Positions 24,666-33,965 of a stretch of 64,000 nt of DNA are shown piece after piece (the stretch's first letter is position 1; each line of letters starts with the position of its first letter). The position numbers and the translations under genes were made by a program. This stretch comes from CAIVVT01 sp963823095. Its GTDB lineage: Bacteria > Acidobacteriota > Terriglobia > Bryobacterales > Bryobacteraceae. Below the pieces are notes generated by a model, which was not told where the DNA came from, ran no database searches, and saw nothing but the letters and a program-made list of their open reading frames with translations. The stretch covers positions 1,116,001-1,180,000 of the forward strand of contig CAWGKI010000001.1 of NCBI GenBank assembly GCA_963823095.1. The letters run 5' to 3'.

Positions 24666-25640
24666 ATGAAGAACATGAGAACGATCCGCCTGGCTTCGAT
24701 TGCCGCCCTGACTGTGCTGGCCGCATTCGCCCAGACTGCCGCACCGGCTAAGTCCGAGAAGAAATCGGCGTTCGACAAGGCCACCTTCGAGACCTACATC
24801 CGCTATTTGATGCCCTGGGACGCGCGCATCGCGGTCAAGATCGCGGACCCCGAGCCGGCGCCGATGCCCGGCTTCAAGACGGTGAAGGTGACTGGCAGCT
24901 ACCAGAAAGTCTCCGTCGACGAGATCTTCTACGTATCCAACGACGGGCAAAAGATCGTGCGCGGGTCGGTCTACGACGTCGCGCAGAGTCCCTTCGCCGA
25001 CGAACTGAAGAAGCTCCACACCGACTTCTCTCCGAGCTTGGGCGCCCCTGGAGCGAAAGTATCGATGGTTCTCTTCACTGACTTTGAGTGTCCGTTCTGC
25101 AAGGAAGAGGCCAAGGTCCTGCGGGACAACCTGTTGAAGACCTATCCATCGGAAGTCCGGCTGTACTTCAAGGAGTTTCCGCTGGAGAACATCCATCCTT
25201 GGGCCAAGACCGCCGCCATCGCGGGACGTTGCGTTTACCGCCAGAACGCCCCGGCCTTTTGGGACTACCACGACTACGTGTTTGAGAATCAGACGGCAAT
25301 CAATGACGCAGTGAAGGTAACCACCCAGCCGGACGTGAGCCAGTTCCGGACGAAGATCCTGGAGTGGGCTGCCGGCAAGGGCCTCGACGCCATGCAGCTT
25401 GGGGCCTGCATCGACAAACGTTCTACTGAGTCCGAAGTCGACCGCACCGTAGCCGAAGCGCGCGCTCTGCGGGTCACCTCGACTCCCTCGCTCTACATCA
25501 ATGGCCGCCCGGTGCCCGGCAACTTTCCATGGGAGCAATTGAAGTCTTTGATCGATGTGGAACTCGATCGCGCGAAAAATGCCGAGAAGGAAGCTGAGGC
25601 GTGTTGCTCCATCAGCCTGCCCGTGCCGGGCAAGCACTGA
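24666..25640 (+). CDS. Exported thioredoxin-fold protein (DsbA/DsbG-like)
   Basis: About 324 residues start with a signal peptide (IRLASIAALTVLAAFA); ATGs at 24654 and 24675 are alternative starts. Residues 40-115 form a small beta domain like the dimerisation part of DsbC/DsbG-type proteins. The thioredoxin half has the redox site FECPFCKEE and the cis-Pro loop TSTPSLYING, giving a DsbA-like fold (Thioredoxin_4). It should act in the periplasm as a disulphide oxidase or isomerase. Two adjacent Cys near the C-terminus (EACCS) are unusual. Confidence 0.85.
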   Translation: MKNMRTIRLASIAALTVLAAFAQTAAPAKSEKKSAFDKATFETYIRYLMPWDARIAVKIADPEPAPMPGFKTVKVTGSYQKVSVDEIFYVSNDGQKIVRGSVYDVAQSPFADELKKLHTDFSPSLGAPGAKVSMVLFTDFECPFCKEEAKVLRDNLLKTYPSEVRLYFKEFPLENIHPWAKTAAIAGRCVYRQNAPAFWDYHDYVFENQTAINDAVKVTTQPDVSQFRTKILEWAAGKGLDAMQLGACIDKRSTESEVDRTVAEARALRVTSTPSLYINGRPVPGNFPWEQLKSLIDVELDRAKNAEKEAEACCSISLPVPGKH

Positions 25641-25661
25641 GAGCTTGTAAGGAATTGGATA

Positions 25662-25760
25662 CTGTGGCGCACGCTTTAGCGTGCAGTGCCGGCACTCCTA
25701 CCGGCATAGCTCGGACGGCGACAATAGTGTCGACGCTACACGCTAAAGCGTGCCCCACAG
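25662..25760. repeat. ~100-bp palindromic element S4 (22-bp terminal inverted repeats)
   Basis: The ends CTGTGGCGCACGCTTTAG and CTAAAGCGTGCCCCACAG pair over about 22 bases with one mismatch; each end is itself a hairpin (CACGCTTTAGCGTG). The 99-base length and the CCCCACA right end link it to the other elements, although the hairpin bodies differ. It lies just upstream of the M28 peptidase gene. Confidence 0.85.
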
Positions 25761-25805
25761 CGGCCGCGTCGGAGAAGACTGATCGCCTTCAGGAGACACA
25801 TCGCG

Positions 25806-27655
25806 ATGTTGATCCAAGCCCGATTCCGCCGGACCGCCAGACTGATTGCGGCGCCCTTTGTCTTGTTGGCCTTTACCGCCGCACTCGCGGCCGCCAGCCA
25901 GTATGCGATTACCGCTTCGACCTATCGCGACACCGTCCACTACCTGGCGGCACCCGAGATGAAGGGCCGCATGACCGGCTCGCCAGAACTTGAGAAAGCT
26001 GCCGCGTGGCTGGCCAACGAGTACAAGAAGGCAGGCGTTCCACCCGTTGCGGGCAACGACTACTTGCAGCGGTACGAGGTCACCGTCAACGCGAGCCTGG
26101 GCTCGAAAAACCGGTCTCGTGTGGATCAACGCCGCCGGCAAGCACGAGCTCGAATTGGGCAAGACGTTTCAGCCGTTCAACTTCTCTGCCACCGGCGATT
26201 TCTCCGGTCCGATGGTCTTCGCCGGTTACGGCATCTCCGCGCCGGAATACAACTACGACGACTACGCGGGGCTCGACGTGAAGGACAAGATCGTCGTCGT
26301 CCTGCGCCACGAACCCCAGGAGTTCGACGAGAAAAGCGTCTTCGCCGGTAAGGTGATGACGCGCCACTCGCAACTCGACAACAAGGCAGTGAACGCCAAA
26401 TTCCACGGCGCCAAGGCAGTCATCTTCGTTAACGATCTCTCCAATCACACGGATCCCGACGAACTGGACAAGTTCTCCTCGCTCGTCGGACCCGGCTACC
26501 GCGAGATCGCCTTCGTACAGGTGAAAGCGGAGGTGGCCGACGAGTGGTTTCGCGCCGCGGGCAAGGACGTGAAATCGTGGATCGCCTCGGTGGACAAGGA
26601 TCTCAAGCCGGCCAGCTTTGCTTTCCCCGCCGATCTCGCACTGGAAGCCAGCATCGACGTGCGGCGCGAGTCCAAGCACGTGCCGAACGTCGTCGCCTAC
26701 CTGCCCGGCGAGACCGGCGAGTACGTGGTCGTGGGAGGCCACTTCGACCATCTCGGGATGGGCGAGTTCTCATCGATGGCCCCCGATATGGCGGGCAAGG
26801 CCATCCATCCTGGCGCGGACGATAACGCCTCGGGCGCGTCCGGAGTCCTCGAACTGGCGCGCTACTTCGGCAGCCGGCCAAAGCAAAAGCGCGGTATTTT
26901 GTTTTTGAATTTTTCGGGAGAAGAGATGGGCCTGCTGGGCTCGTCGGCTTACGTCAACCATCCGCTGCTGCCCCTCGATCAAGCCGTCGCCATGATCAAC
27001 ATGGACATGATCGGCCGCATCCGCGATGGAAAGATTTTCGTCGGAGGCACGGCCACGGGGACTACTCTCAAAGCGCTGATGGCCGAAGTCGCACCCAAGT
27101 ACCCGGACTTCAAGCTCGATCTGACCGAGCAGGGCGGCTACGGCTCCAGCGATCACCAGTCGTTCACCGTCGCACACGTCCCTGTGCTCTTTTTCTTCTC
27201 GGGACTTCACGCCGACTACCACAAGCCCAGCGATACCTGGGACAAGATCGATGCCGCGAGCGCGGCCGGCCTGCTGCAAATGGTGGCCGACACCACTCAA
27301 CACCTCATCGATTCACCCACACGTCCGCAGTTCGTGCGTGTGGCGGCGCCAGCCGCAAGTGGCGACCGCATCGGCCAGCAACTCAGGCTACGGTCCCTAC
27401 TTCGGGAGCGTCCCCGACATGAGCGAGGTGGCCGGAGGCTTCCGGCTCTCCGACGTGCGCGACGGCGGGCCGGCGTTCAAAGCCGGTCTGAAGGCGGGCG
27501 ATGTCATTTACGAGTTCGCGGGGTCGCCCATCAAGAACCTTTACGACTTCAGCCAGGCGTTGCGAATGCACAAACCCGGCGACGAGGTGTTGGTCAAGTG
27601 GCGCCGCGACGGCAAAGAGATGGAAGGCAAGGCGACCCTCACGACAAGGCGCTGA
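25806..27655 (+). CDS. M28 family zinc aminopeptidase with PA and PDZ domains (two frameshifts)
   Basis: GGAGACACATCGCG precedes ATG 25806. A signal peptide is followed by a PA-like insert (GPMVFAGYGISAPEYNYDDY). The M28 core has the zinc ligands GGHFDHLG, PGADDNASGASG, SGEEMGLLGS and SDHQSF. A C-terminal PDZ domain ends the protein (GPAFKAGLKAGDVIYEFAG). Joining needs one base removed from the A run at 26106-26110 (giving SKTGLVWIN) and a second single-base shift between about 27340 and 27395. With both repaired the protein is about 616 residues. Peptide degradation outside the cytoplasm is the likely role. Confidence 0.85.
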
Positions 27656-27828
27656 CGCTGAACCAGCCCGGCGCGATTCCGCGTGCCAGCCGTAGGTAAT
27701 CGGACGGGCGGCTTGGAACCAACCGTTCACGTCCATTCCACCGCCGTCCAAGGCGTACTGCGCTTGGATCCGAGATTTCCCTCTTGCTCCGCTCGCTTCG
27801 GCCGATATGGAAAGCAGGAGAGTGACGA

Positions 27829-28488
27829 GTGACTGAACCTGAGCCGTCGTCCTTCCCGCGACCGAGCAGGACGCGGCGCTGGGAGTTGCCTCCGCTGATT
27901 CTGCATCCGTTTTCAGACCGGCGCGGCCCAGAGACGCTGCTGGAATGCTCCCAGGCGCAACTGCGACTGGCGGGCGTTCTGCCAATGGACGGATTGGCAC
28001 GCGAGGCATTGGAGCAACGCGTCGTGGAGGGCCGAGTTTGCGAAGTAAAGATGCTCTACTACGTGGGGCTCGATCTTAACCGCTGGCTGGAGCAGTGCAT
28101 TGAAGTGGCAGACCGGGAGGAGAAACTGGAAGCGACCGGACTGTCGAAAAGCAGCTTTGCCGGCCTGCTCGTGTCTCAACCGCCCCGCCACATCCAGGAG
28201 AAACTGCACGGATGGGGCGTGGCGGACTACAAATCTCTCTTCTCGCGCGCCCTCGGGTTGAGCGCCGTGTTCGCCCGCGCGCCCGAGTCGGACATCGCGC
28301 AGGCCGGATTCCTGTTGGATTATCACAGCTACGCCGACGCATTCTTCCGTTGCTGGAGCGAGGGCCAGACGGGCTCTGCCGTTACTCCGGACGATTTCAC
28401 CTTCGATCTTTACGCTTCGGGCGAGTACTCGCGCATCCTTGAAAAGGAATGGGGCAGCGAGCCGGGTAGCGATGCCGGGGCCAGTTGA
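27829..28488 (+). CDS. Protein of unknown function
   Basis: GTG 27829 is preceded by CAGGAGAGTGACGA, a good ribosome site. The 219-residue product is soluble, with no signal peptide or membrane segment. A helix-rich central part carries DLNRWLEQCIEVADREEKLE and SKSSFAGLLVSQPPRHIQEK. Normal codon use and the clear ribosome site support a real gene. I do not recognise the family. Confidence 0.6.
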   Translation: MTEPEPSSFPRPSRTRRWELPPLILHPFSDRRGPETLLECSQAQLRLAGVLPMDGLAREALEQRVVEGRVCEVKMLYYVGLDLNRWLEQCIEVADREEKLEATGLSKSSFAGLLVSQPPRHIQEKLHGWGVADYKSLFSRALGLSAVFARAPESDIAQAGFLLDYHSYADAFFRCWSEGQTGSAVTPDDFTFDLYASGEYSRILEKEWGSEPGSDAGAS

Positions 28489-28564
28489 AGACGACTAGTC
28501 TCTATGGCGATCGGCTCTCGTTCGACATGTGCGGATTTCGCAGCCCGCGGCGAGACGTCCGAGG

Positions 28565-28984
28565 CTACTCGCCCAACATGTGTGCGGCAACGTGGCGGCG
28601 GTGCGCGATGCTCCGGTGTTCGAAGAGATAGATTCCTTGCCACGTCCCCAGAACGGCGCGGCCACCTGAGACCGGAATAGACAGCGAGACTTGCGTCAGC
28701 GCGCTGCGGATGTGCGCGGGCATGTCGTCGGGTCCTTCGATGGTGTGCCGGTAAAGACGGTTGTCTTCCGGAACAATCCGCGAGAAGAACGCCGCGAGGT
28801 CGTGGACCACATCCGCGTCCGCATTCTCCTGAATTACGAGCGAGGCCGAAGTGTGCCGGCAGAACAGCGTCAGCATTCCGGTCTGCAAGCCCTGCTCGCG
28901 CAGCCACCTCTGCACCTCGGCCGTGAATTCGTACAGGCCCTGCCCGCGCGTCTCAATCGTGAATTCGTGCTGGGCCTGCCGCAA
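28565..28984 (-). CDS. YjbQ family protein (UPF0047)
   Basis: The 139-residue protein has LFCRHTSASLVIQENAD and the C-terminal GTWQGIYLFEHR, both signatures of the YjbQ/UPF0047 family. Members form trimers; some can make thiamine phosphate weakly in vitro, but the true role is uncertain. It begins 4 bases after the glmS stop and is probably co-transcribed with it. Confidence 0.9.
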   Translation of the reverse strand: MRQAQHEFTIETRGQGLYEFTAEVQRWLREQGLQTGMLTLFCRHTSASLVIQENADADVVHDLAAFFSRIVPEDNRLYRHTIEGPDDMPAHIRSALTQVSLSIPVSGGRAVLGTWQGIYLFEHRSIAHRRHVAAHMLGE

Positions 28985-28988
28985 AGTC

Positions 28989-30843
28989 TTACTCCACCGT
29001 GACGCTCTTCGCGAGATTGCGCGGCTGATCGACGTCGCATCCGCGGCGAACGGCGATGTGATAAGCCAGCAATTGCAATGGAACGACTTCGAGAATTGGC
29101 AGAAGCATTTCCCGTGTAGGCGGAATCCAGATCAGCCGGTCCGCGGTATTGCCTGCTTCCTGGCTGCCCTCAGTTGCCACGGCCACCACCTTGCCGCCGC
29201 GAGCCTTCACTTCCTGAATGTTCGAGAGCGTTTTCTCGTAACGCAGGCGGCTGCCTTCGTCTTCCGGATCCATGGTGGCCAGCACTACGGTCGGCAGCGA
29301 TTCGTCGATCAGCGCATTCGGGCCGTGCTTCATCTCCCCGGCGGGATAGCCCTCGGCGTGAATGTAGCTGATCTCCTTCAGCTTCAACGCCCCCTCGAGT
29401 GCGATCGGATAGTGGATGCCGCGGCCGAGGTACAGGAAATCGCTCGACTTGAAAAGCATCTTGGCCAGATCCTCGTACGGCGTGTCGGCTGTGAGAATCG
29501 CCTCGAGCTTGCCTGGAATCAGAAACAGCTCCTGCGCCAGGTCGATCGATTGCTCCGGGGTTAGCGCGCCACGCGCCTGTCCGAGAGCCATGGCCAGGAT
29601 AAACAGCGCGGTGAGTTGCGCGGTGAATGCCTTGGTGGAAGCCACGCCGATTTCCGGGCCCGCGTGCGTCAGCAGTGTTCCAGCCGCTTCGCGCGAGATC
29701 GCCGAGCCCATGACATTGACGATGGCCAGCGTCCGCGAGCCCTTCTGCTTGGTCTCCCGCTGAGCCGCCAGCGTATCGGCGGTTTCGCCGGACTGCGAGA
29801 TGAGGACCGTGAGCGTTTCCGGCCCGATGATCGGGTCACGGTAGCGGAACTCGCTGCCGTAGTCGACCTCCACCGGGATGCGCGCCAGACGCTCGATCAT
29901 GAACTTGCCGGCCAGAGCGGCGTGCCAGCTCGTGCCGCAGGCAACGATGCGCACGGCGCGGAAGGCGGCGAACTCGCGTGGCTGGATCTCCATCTCGTCC
30001 AGGAAGACTCGCCCCGTCTCCTGTCCGACCCGGCCGAGGATCGTGTCCCGAACGGCGCGCGGCTGCTCAAAGATCTCCTTGAGCATGAAGTGCTTGTAGC
30101 CGCCCTTTTCGGCCATGATGGGGTCCCACAGGATATGGGAGACCTGCCGCTTCACCGGCCGCCCGGCCAGATCGGTCAGCGTCACGCCATCCCTGGTGAG
30201 TACTGCGAGGTCGCCATCCTGCAGGAAGAAGACGTCGCGCGTATGGCTGAGAATCGCAGGAATGTCGCTGGCGACGAAGTACTCGCCCTCACCCAACCCG
30301 ACCACGATGGGCGGGCCGTTGCGGGCGGCCACGACTTTGCCCGGATCGAGACGCGAGATCACGACCAGCGCGAAGACGCCCTGCATCTCAGCCAACGCGC
30401 CGCGAACGGCGTCCGCCAGATCTCCTTTGAAGTGCTTCTCGACCAGGTGGGCGATGACTTCGGTGTCCGTCTCGGTGACGAACTTGTGGCCCTCCGCCTG
30501 CAACTGGCGCTTTAAAGCGGAGGTAGTTCTCGACGATACCGTTGTGGATCACCACCGCATCGCCATTGCAGTCGCGGTGAGGATGCGCGTTTTCCTCGGT
30601 CGGACGGCCGTGAGTCGCCCAGCGGGTGTGGCCGATTCCGTACCAGCCGTCCACGGGATTCAGCCGCACGGCCTCTTCCAGATTGTGCAGTTTGCCTTCC
30701 GCGCGGCGCAGGGACAAGACGTTGTTTTCGTCGACGACCGCCAGGCCGGCGGAATCGTATCCACGGTATTCGAGCCGCCTCAGTCCGTCAAGAATAATTG
30801 GTACGGGTTTACGATGCCCGACGTAGCCGATAATCCCACACAT
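28989..30843 (-). CDS. glmS: Glutamine-fructose-6-phosphate aminotransferase (frameshifted)
   Basis: GGAGGAG precedes ATG 30843. The N-terminal MCGIIGYVG carries the Cys2 nucleophile of glutamine amidotransferases, with GIGHTRWATHG and IHNGIVENY. The frame shifts by one base at 30519-30524; removing one base gives NYSALKRQLQAEGHKFVTET. After it come two SIS sugar-isomerase domains (CGTSWHA, SQSGETADT, STKAFTAQ) and the end PRNLAKSVTVE. The repaired protein is about 617 residues, normal for GlmS, which makes glucosamine-6-phosphate for the cell wall. As glmS is normally essential, a sequencing error is likely. I see no glmS ribozyme upstream. Confidence 0.93.
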
Positions 30844-30911
30844 AGGCTCCTCCTCAGTCTCCGCGGAAGCCGCGCAACGTGGTGCGGACTCGACCTTACA
30901 GCGCGATGCAA

Positions 30912-31157
30912 CTAGCCGGCGATCTCGACCCGATACTCCTCAATCACGGGATTGGAGAGGACTTCTTCGGCGATTTGCCGGATCAGCTTGCCCGCTTCCT
31001 CCGATGAAAGCCGATCGGCGACATCCACCTCGAAAAACTTGCCCTGCCGAACGTTTTCGATTTCGGAGTGGCCCATGCCGTTCAGAGCGCGGCGGATGGT
31101 CTGGCCTTGTGGATCGAGAACTGTCTTTTTCGGTGTGACGTAAACGTGGATTCTCAT
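30912..31157 (-). CDS. purS: Phosphoribosylformylglycinamidine synthase subunit PurS
   Basis: From ATG 31157 the 81-residue protein reads MRIHVYVTPKKTVLDPQG, with VRQGKFFEVDV and CEEVLSNPVIEEY-like ending (EEVLSNPVIEEYRVEI), all typical of PurS. PurS is the small subunit that joins PurQ and PurL in purine synthesis step 4. PurQ and PurL are not in this window, while purB and purA are nearby but not in an operon with it. The longer open frame upstream is not PurS-like and was trimmed. Confidence 0.92.
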   Translation of the reverse strand: MRIHVYVTPKKTVLDPQGQTIRRALNGMGHSEIENVRQGKFFEVDVADRLSSEEAGKLIRQIAEEVLSNPVIEEYRVEIAG

Positions 31158-31186
31158 GGAGATACTTACAAGCATAAACGAGGTGA

Positions 31187-31213
31187 GCGGGGCGGCGCTC
31201 CAGCGCGGGCTCC
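31187..31213. repeat. Partial palindromic repeat (R6)
   Basis: GGGGCGGCGCTCCAGCGC matches the left arm of element R1. The right half is missing. It lies between divergent genes purS and the MBL-fold hydrolase. Confidence 0.6.
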
Positions 31214-31284
31214 AAACATTCGGCACGAATTTGTTGGGGCCCGGTTCGGGGACTGGATTACGATGAAGGGGTCAGGAGGCCGCC

Positions 31285-32055
31285 ATAGTTCGCATTTGCG
31301 TGCTCGCATCGTCCAGCGCGGGCAACTCTATATTTGTCGCGAGCCCGACTACCCGGATCCTGATCGATGCAGGATTGAACCGGAAGGGGATTCTCGCGCG
31401 CCTCCAGGCCATTGGCGAGGACGCCACCCAGCTCGACGGTATCTTCCTGACCCACGAGCACACGGATCACATCGCAGGACTGCCGGTCCTGATGAAGACC
31501 GTCAAAGCGCCGCTCTTTGCCACACCGCAGACCGCCGATGCGCTGGAGTGGGATAGCGTGGTGCCCGAAATCGTTAAATTTGAGGCGGGAACGGGCATCG
31601 AAATCGGCGATTTGCGGGTGCAGAGCTTCTCGATCCCGCACGACGCGCGCGACCCGGTGGGCTTCACCATTACCCGCGGAAGCGCCAAGGTCGCGATTGT
31701 CACAGACCTCGGCTATGTGCCGGACAACGTGAAATGGAACCTGCGTGGGAGTCAGTTCATTCTGCTTGAATCGAACCACTGCCCCGAGATGCTCAAGGTC
31801 GGCCCATACCCGTGGCACCTCAAACAGAGAATTCTGTCCCGCCGCGGCCACCTGTCGAACGAGGCAGCTTCGGACTACATCGCCGCCGAATTGCCCGACG
31901 AGACGGAGACGCTCGTGCTCGGCCACTTGAGCGAAACGAACAATTCCATTTGGCAAGCCGATCTGGTCGCCAGGCAGGCTCTGACCACCCGGGGCCGCGA
32001 ACCGATGCTAGTTGTCGCGGAGCCTCGTAAGCAAAGCGTCTTATTCGAGTTGTAG
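31285..32055 (+). CDS. MBL-fold metallo-hydrolase (YycJ/WalJ-like), apparent ATA start
   Basis: The metal site is THEHTDHIAGL, with DLGYV and LESNHCPEM further on and GHLSETNNS at the C-terminus, as in YycJ-type phosphodiesterase/exonuclease-like proteins. The first strand (IVRICVLASSSAGNS) requires a start at or before codon 31285, which is ATA. A perfect AGGAGG sits at 31274-31279, five bases before it. The first conventional codon in frame is GTG 31300, which would remove part of strand 1 and lies 20 bases from the Shine-Dalgarno. I therefore call ATA as probable start, or an ATG misread. purB follows 6 bases after the stop. Confidence 0.85.
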   Translation: MVRICVLASSSAGNSIFVASPTTRILIDAGLNRKGILARLQAIGEDATQLDGIFLTHEHTDHIAGLPVLMKTVKAPLFATPQTADALEWDSVVPEIVKFEAGTGIEIGDLRVQSFSIPHDARDPVGFTITRGSAKVAIVTDLGYVPDNVKWNLRGSQFILLESNHCPEMLKVGPYPWHLKQRILSRRGHLSNEAASDYIAAELPDETETLVLGHLSETNNSIWQADLVARQALTTRGREPMLVVAEPRKQSVLFEL

Positions 32056-32061
32056 GAGATT

Positions 32062-33381
32062 ATGATAGCCCGTTATACCCGGCCCGAAATGGGCCACATC
32101 TGGAGCGAAGAGAACAAGTTCCGTCAATGGCTCGCCGTCGAACTGGCGGCCAGTGAAGCGTTGGCGGAGCTCGGCGAGGTGCCATCTGAGGCGGCTGTCC
32201 TGCTCCGTCAACATGCCAGCTTTTCGGTGGACCGAATCAACGACATCGAAAAGGAAGTCCGTCATGACGTCATTGCTTTTACTACATCAGTAGCAGAAAC
32301 CATGAAAGCGGCAGGGCATCCAGAGGCGTCGCGCTGGCTCCACTTCGGTCTTACTTCAAATGACGTTGTAGATACGGCGCAAGCTCTTCAGATTCAGGAG
32401 TCGGCGCAGCTCATCCTGGCCGGGCTGGACAAGCTCATCGCAACTCTCCGCCGCCGGGCTTTGGAATTCAAACACACAGTCGCCATCGGGCGGACGCACG
32501 GCGTCCACGCGGAACCCATCACCTTCGGGCTGAAAATTGCCCTGTGGTACGACGAAGCCGTTCGGGCCCGTCGCAGGGTGGCGGCTGCGGCGGAAGACCT
32601 GCGATTTGGGAAGCTTTCCGGCGCCGTTGGCACGCTGGCCCACCTTTCGGCCGAGTCGGAAGAGGCCATCTGCGCGAAGCTGGGGTTGCAGGCCGCTCCC
32701 ATCGCCAGTCAAGTGCTGGCGCGTGACAGGCATGCGGCCTTTGTATCTGCCCTGGCCCTCGCTTGTGCGCTCTGCGAGAAGTGCGCACTGGAAGTACGAC
32801 ACTTGCAGAGAACGGAGGTCCGAGAGGCTGAGGAGCCCTTCGCGACCGGCCAAAAAGGCTCTTCCGCCATGCCCCACAAGCGGAACCCGGTTGTCTCGGA
32901 GCAGATTTGCGGGCTGGCGCGAGTGGTGAGAGCCAACGTTCAGGCAGCGTTCGAGAATATCGCCCTATGGCATGAGCGCGACATCTCCCACTCGTCCGTG
33001 GAGCGCGTGATCCTCCCCGATTCCTGCATCCTTACCGACTACCTGCTGGCCAAAACGGATTGGCTGATTGGCAATATGCGCGTGAATCCCGACCGGATGA
33101 AGCGCAACCTGGACTCCACCAAGGGACTGGTATTCTCCGGGCAACTCCTGCTCGACCTCGCGGCGGCGGGGATGCTGCGCGAGCAAGCTTATAAGGTGGT
33201 TCAGGGCGAGGCAATGAAGGCTTGGGCTGAGGAAGGTGACTTCCGCGCGGCGATGGAAGCGCATCCTGACGTGCAAGCTCACCTCTCCCCGGAGAAGGTC
33301 GCCTGGGCATTCTCCATAGAACGACAATTGAAGAATATAGATGCCCTCTTTCGCCGTGTCTTCGGCGAAATTGAAGCATAA
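32062..33381 (+). CDS. purB: Adenylosuccinate lyase
   Basis: The 439-residue protein starts MIARYTRPEMGHIWSEENKF after TAGGAG. Landmarks are RWLHFGLTSNDVVDTA, IGRTHGVHAEPI (catalytic His) and the fumarase/ASL signature GSSAMPHKRNPV with the catalytic Ser. It splits SAICAR and adenylosuccinate in purine synthesis. It follows the MBL-fold gene by 6 bases, so they are probably one transcript. Confidence 0.96.
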   Translation: MIARYTRPEMGHIWSEENKFRQWLAVELAASEALAELGEVPSEAAVLLRQHASFSVDRINDIEKEVRHDVIAFTTSVAETMKAAGHPEASRWLHFGLTSNDVVDTAQALQIQESAQLILAGLDKLIATLRRRALEFKHTVAIGRTHGVHAEPITFGLKIALWYDEAVRARRRVAAAAEDLRFGKLSGAVGTLAHLSAESEEAICAKLGLQAAPIASQVLARDRHAAFVSALALACALCEKCALEVRHLQRTEVREAEEPFATGQKGSSAMPHKRNPVVSEQICGLARVVRANVQAAFENIALWHERDISHSSVERVILPDSCILTDYLLAKTDWLIGNMRVNPDRMKRNLDSTKGLVFSGQLLLDLAAAGMLREQAYKVVQGEAMKAWAEEGDFRAAMEAHPDVQAHLSPEKVAWAFSIERQLKNIDALFRRVFGEIEA

Positions 33382-33551
33382 AACGCTATCTCACTTGTAG
33401 TAATTCAAAGTATGGGATCAAATCTCCCATTCTTGGGATAAACTGGGCTCAGTCGAAACTCCTGGAAAGTAGAACTCGTCCATTCGGGTGAGTATCTGTG
33501 AAAAAAGTGGCAAGCTGTACGACTCCGACCCTTCCGCTCAGAAGGCGCAAA

Positions 33552-33965
33552 ATGCCCCGCATGGCTCGTGTCCTCCTGGCGGATAAGAATCCGACCTCGC
33601 GTCTGACCCTCCAAACGGTTTTGGAAGCCGGAGGCTACCGCGTGGATTCCGCAGCCACCGCCGCCGAAGCTGTCGGACTGATGGACGAAAAAGAGTACGC
33701 TCTGATCCTGACCGACCTGGCCATGGAGAGCCCGGAAGCTGGGCTAAAGGTCCTCGCTCACGCGAGACTCAAGGAGTATCAGCCGGCAACGGCGCTGGTA
33801 ACGGCCTGGCGCAACGAGGCTGAAGCGCCCGGGTTCCCCGATGCGGAGATGCTGGTTGAGCCGCAGGGCGTTCCCGAGTTACTCGGAGACGTTGCCACCC
33901 TCATCAGCCGCCGGGCCACGCGCCTGGTCGCCCGCCGCATGCGTTCTGATCGTCTCGCGTTCTGA
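33552..33965 (+). CDS. Degenerate response-regulator receiver domain protein
   Basis: ATG 33552 with AGAAGG upstream gives 137 residues; a GTG at 33498 is possible. The receiver fold is clear: RVLLADKNPTSRLTLQTVL and the phospho-acceptor Asp in LILTDLAM. The usual Lys-Pro after strand 5 is replaced by EPQ in MLVEPQG, so normal phosphorylation switching is doubtful. It may be a pseudo-receiver. Its 3' end overlaps the convergent alpha/beta hydrolase gene by 87 bases. Confidence 0.75.
   Translation: MPRMARVLLADKNPTSRLTLQTVLEAGGYRVDSAATAAEAVGLMDEKEYALILTDLAMESPEAGLKVLAHARLKEYQPATALVTAWRNEAEAPGFPDAEMLVEPQGVPELLGDVATLISRRATRLVARRMRSDRLAF

Noticed and set aside
25662..25760. Possible CRISPR or tandem repeat
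   Set aside because: It holds inverted, not regularly spaced direct repeats, and there is no spacer pattern or cas gene in the window.
30844..30911. glmS ribozyme upstream of glmS
   Set aside because: The 68-base space to purS is too short, and the expected core was not seen.
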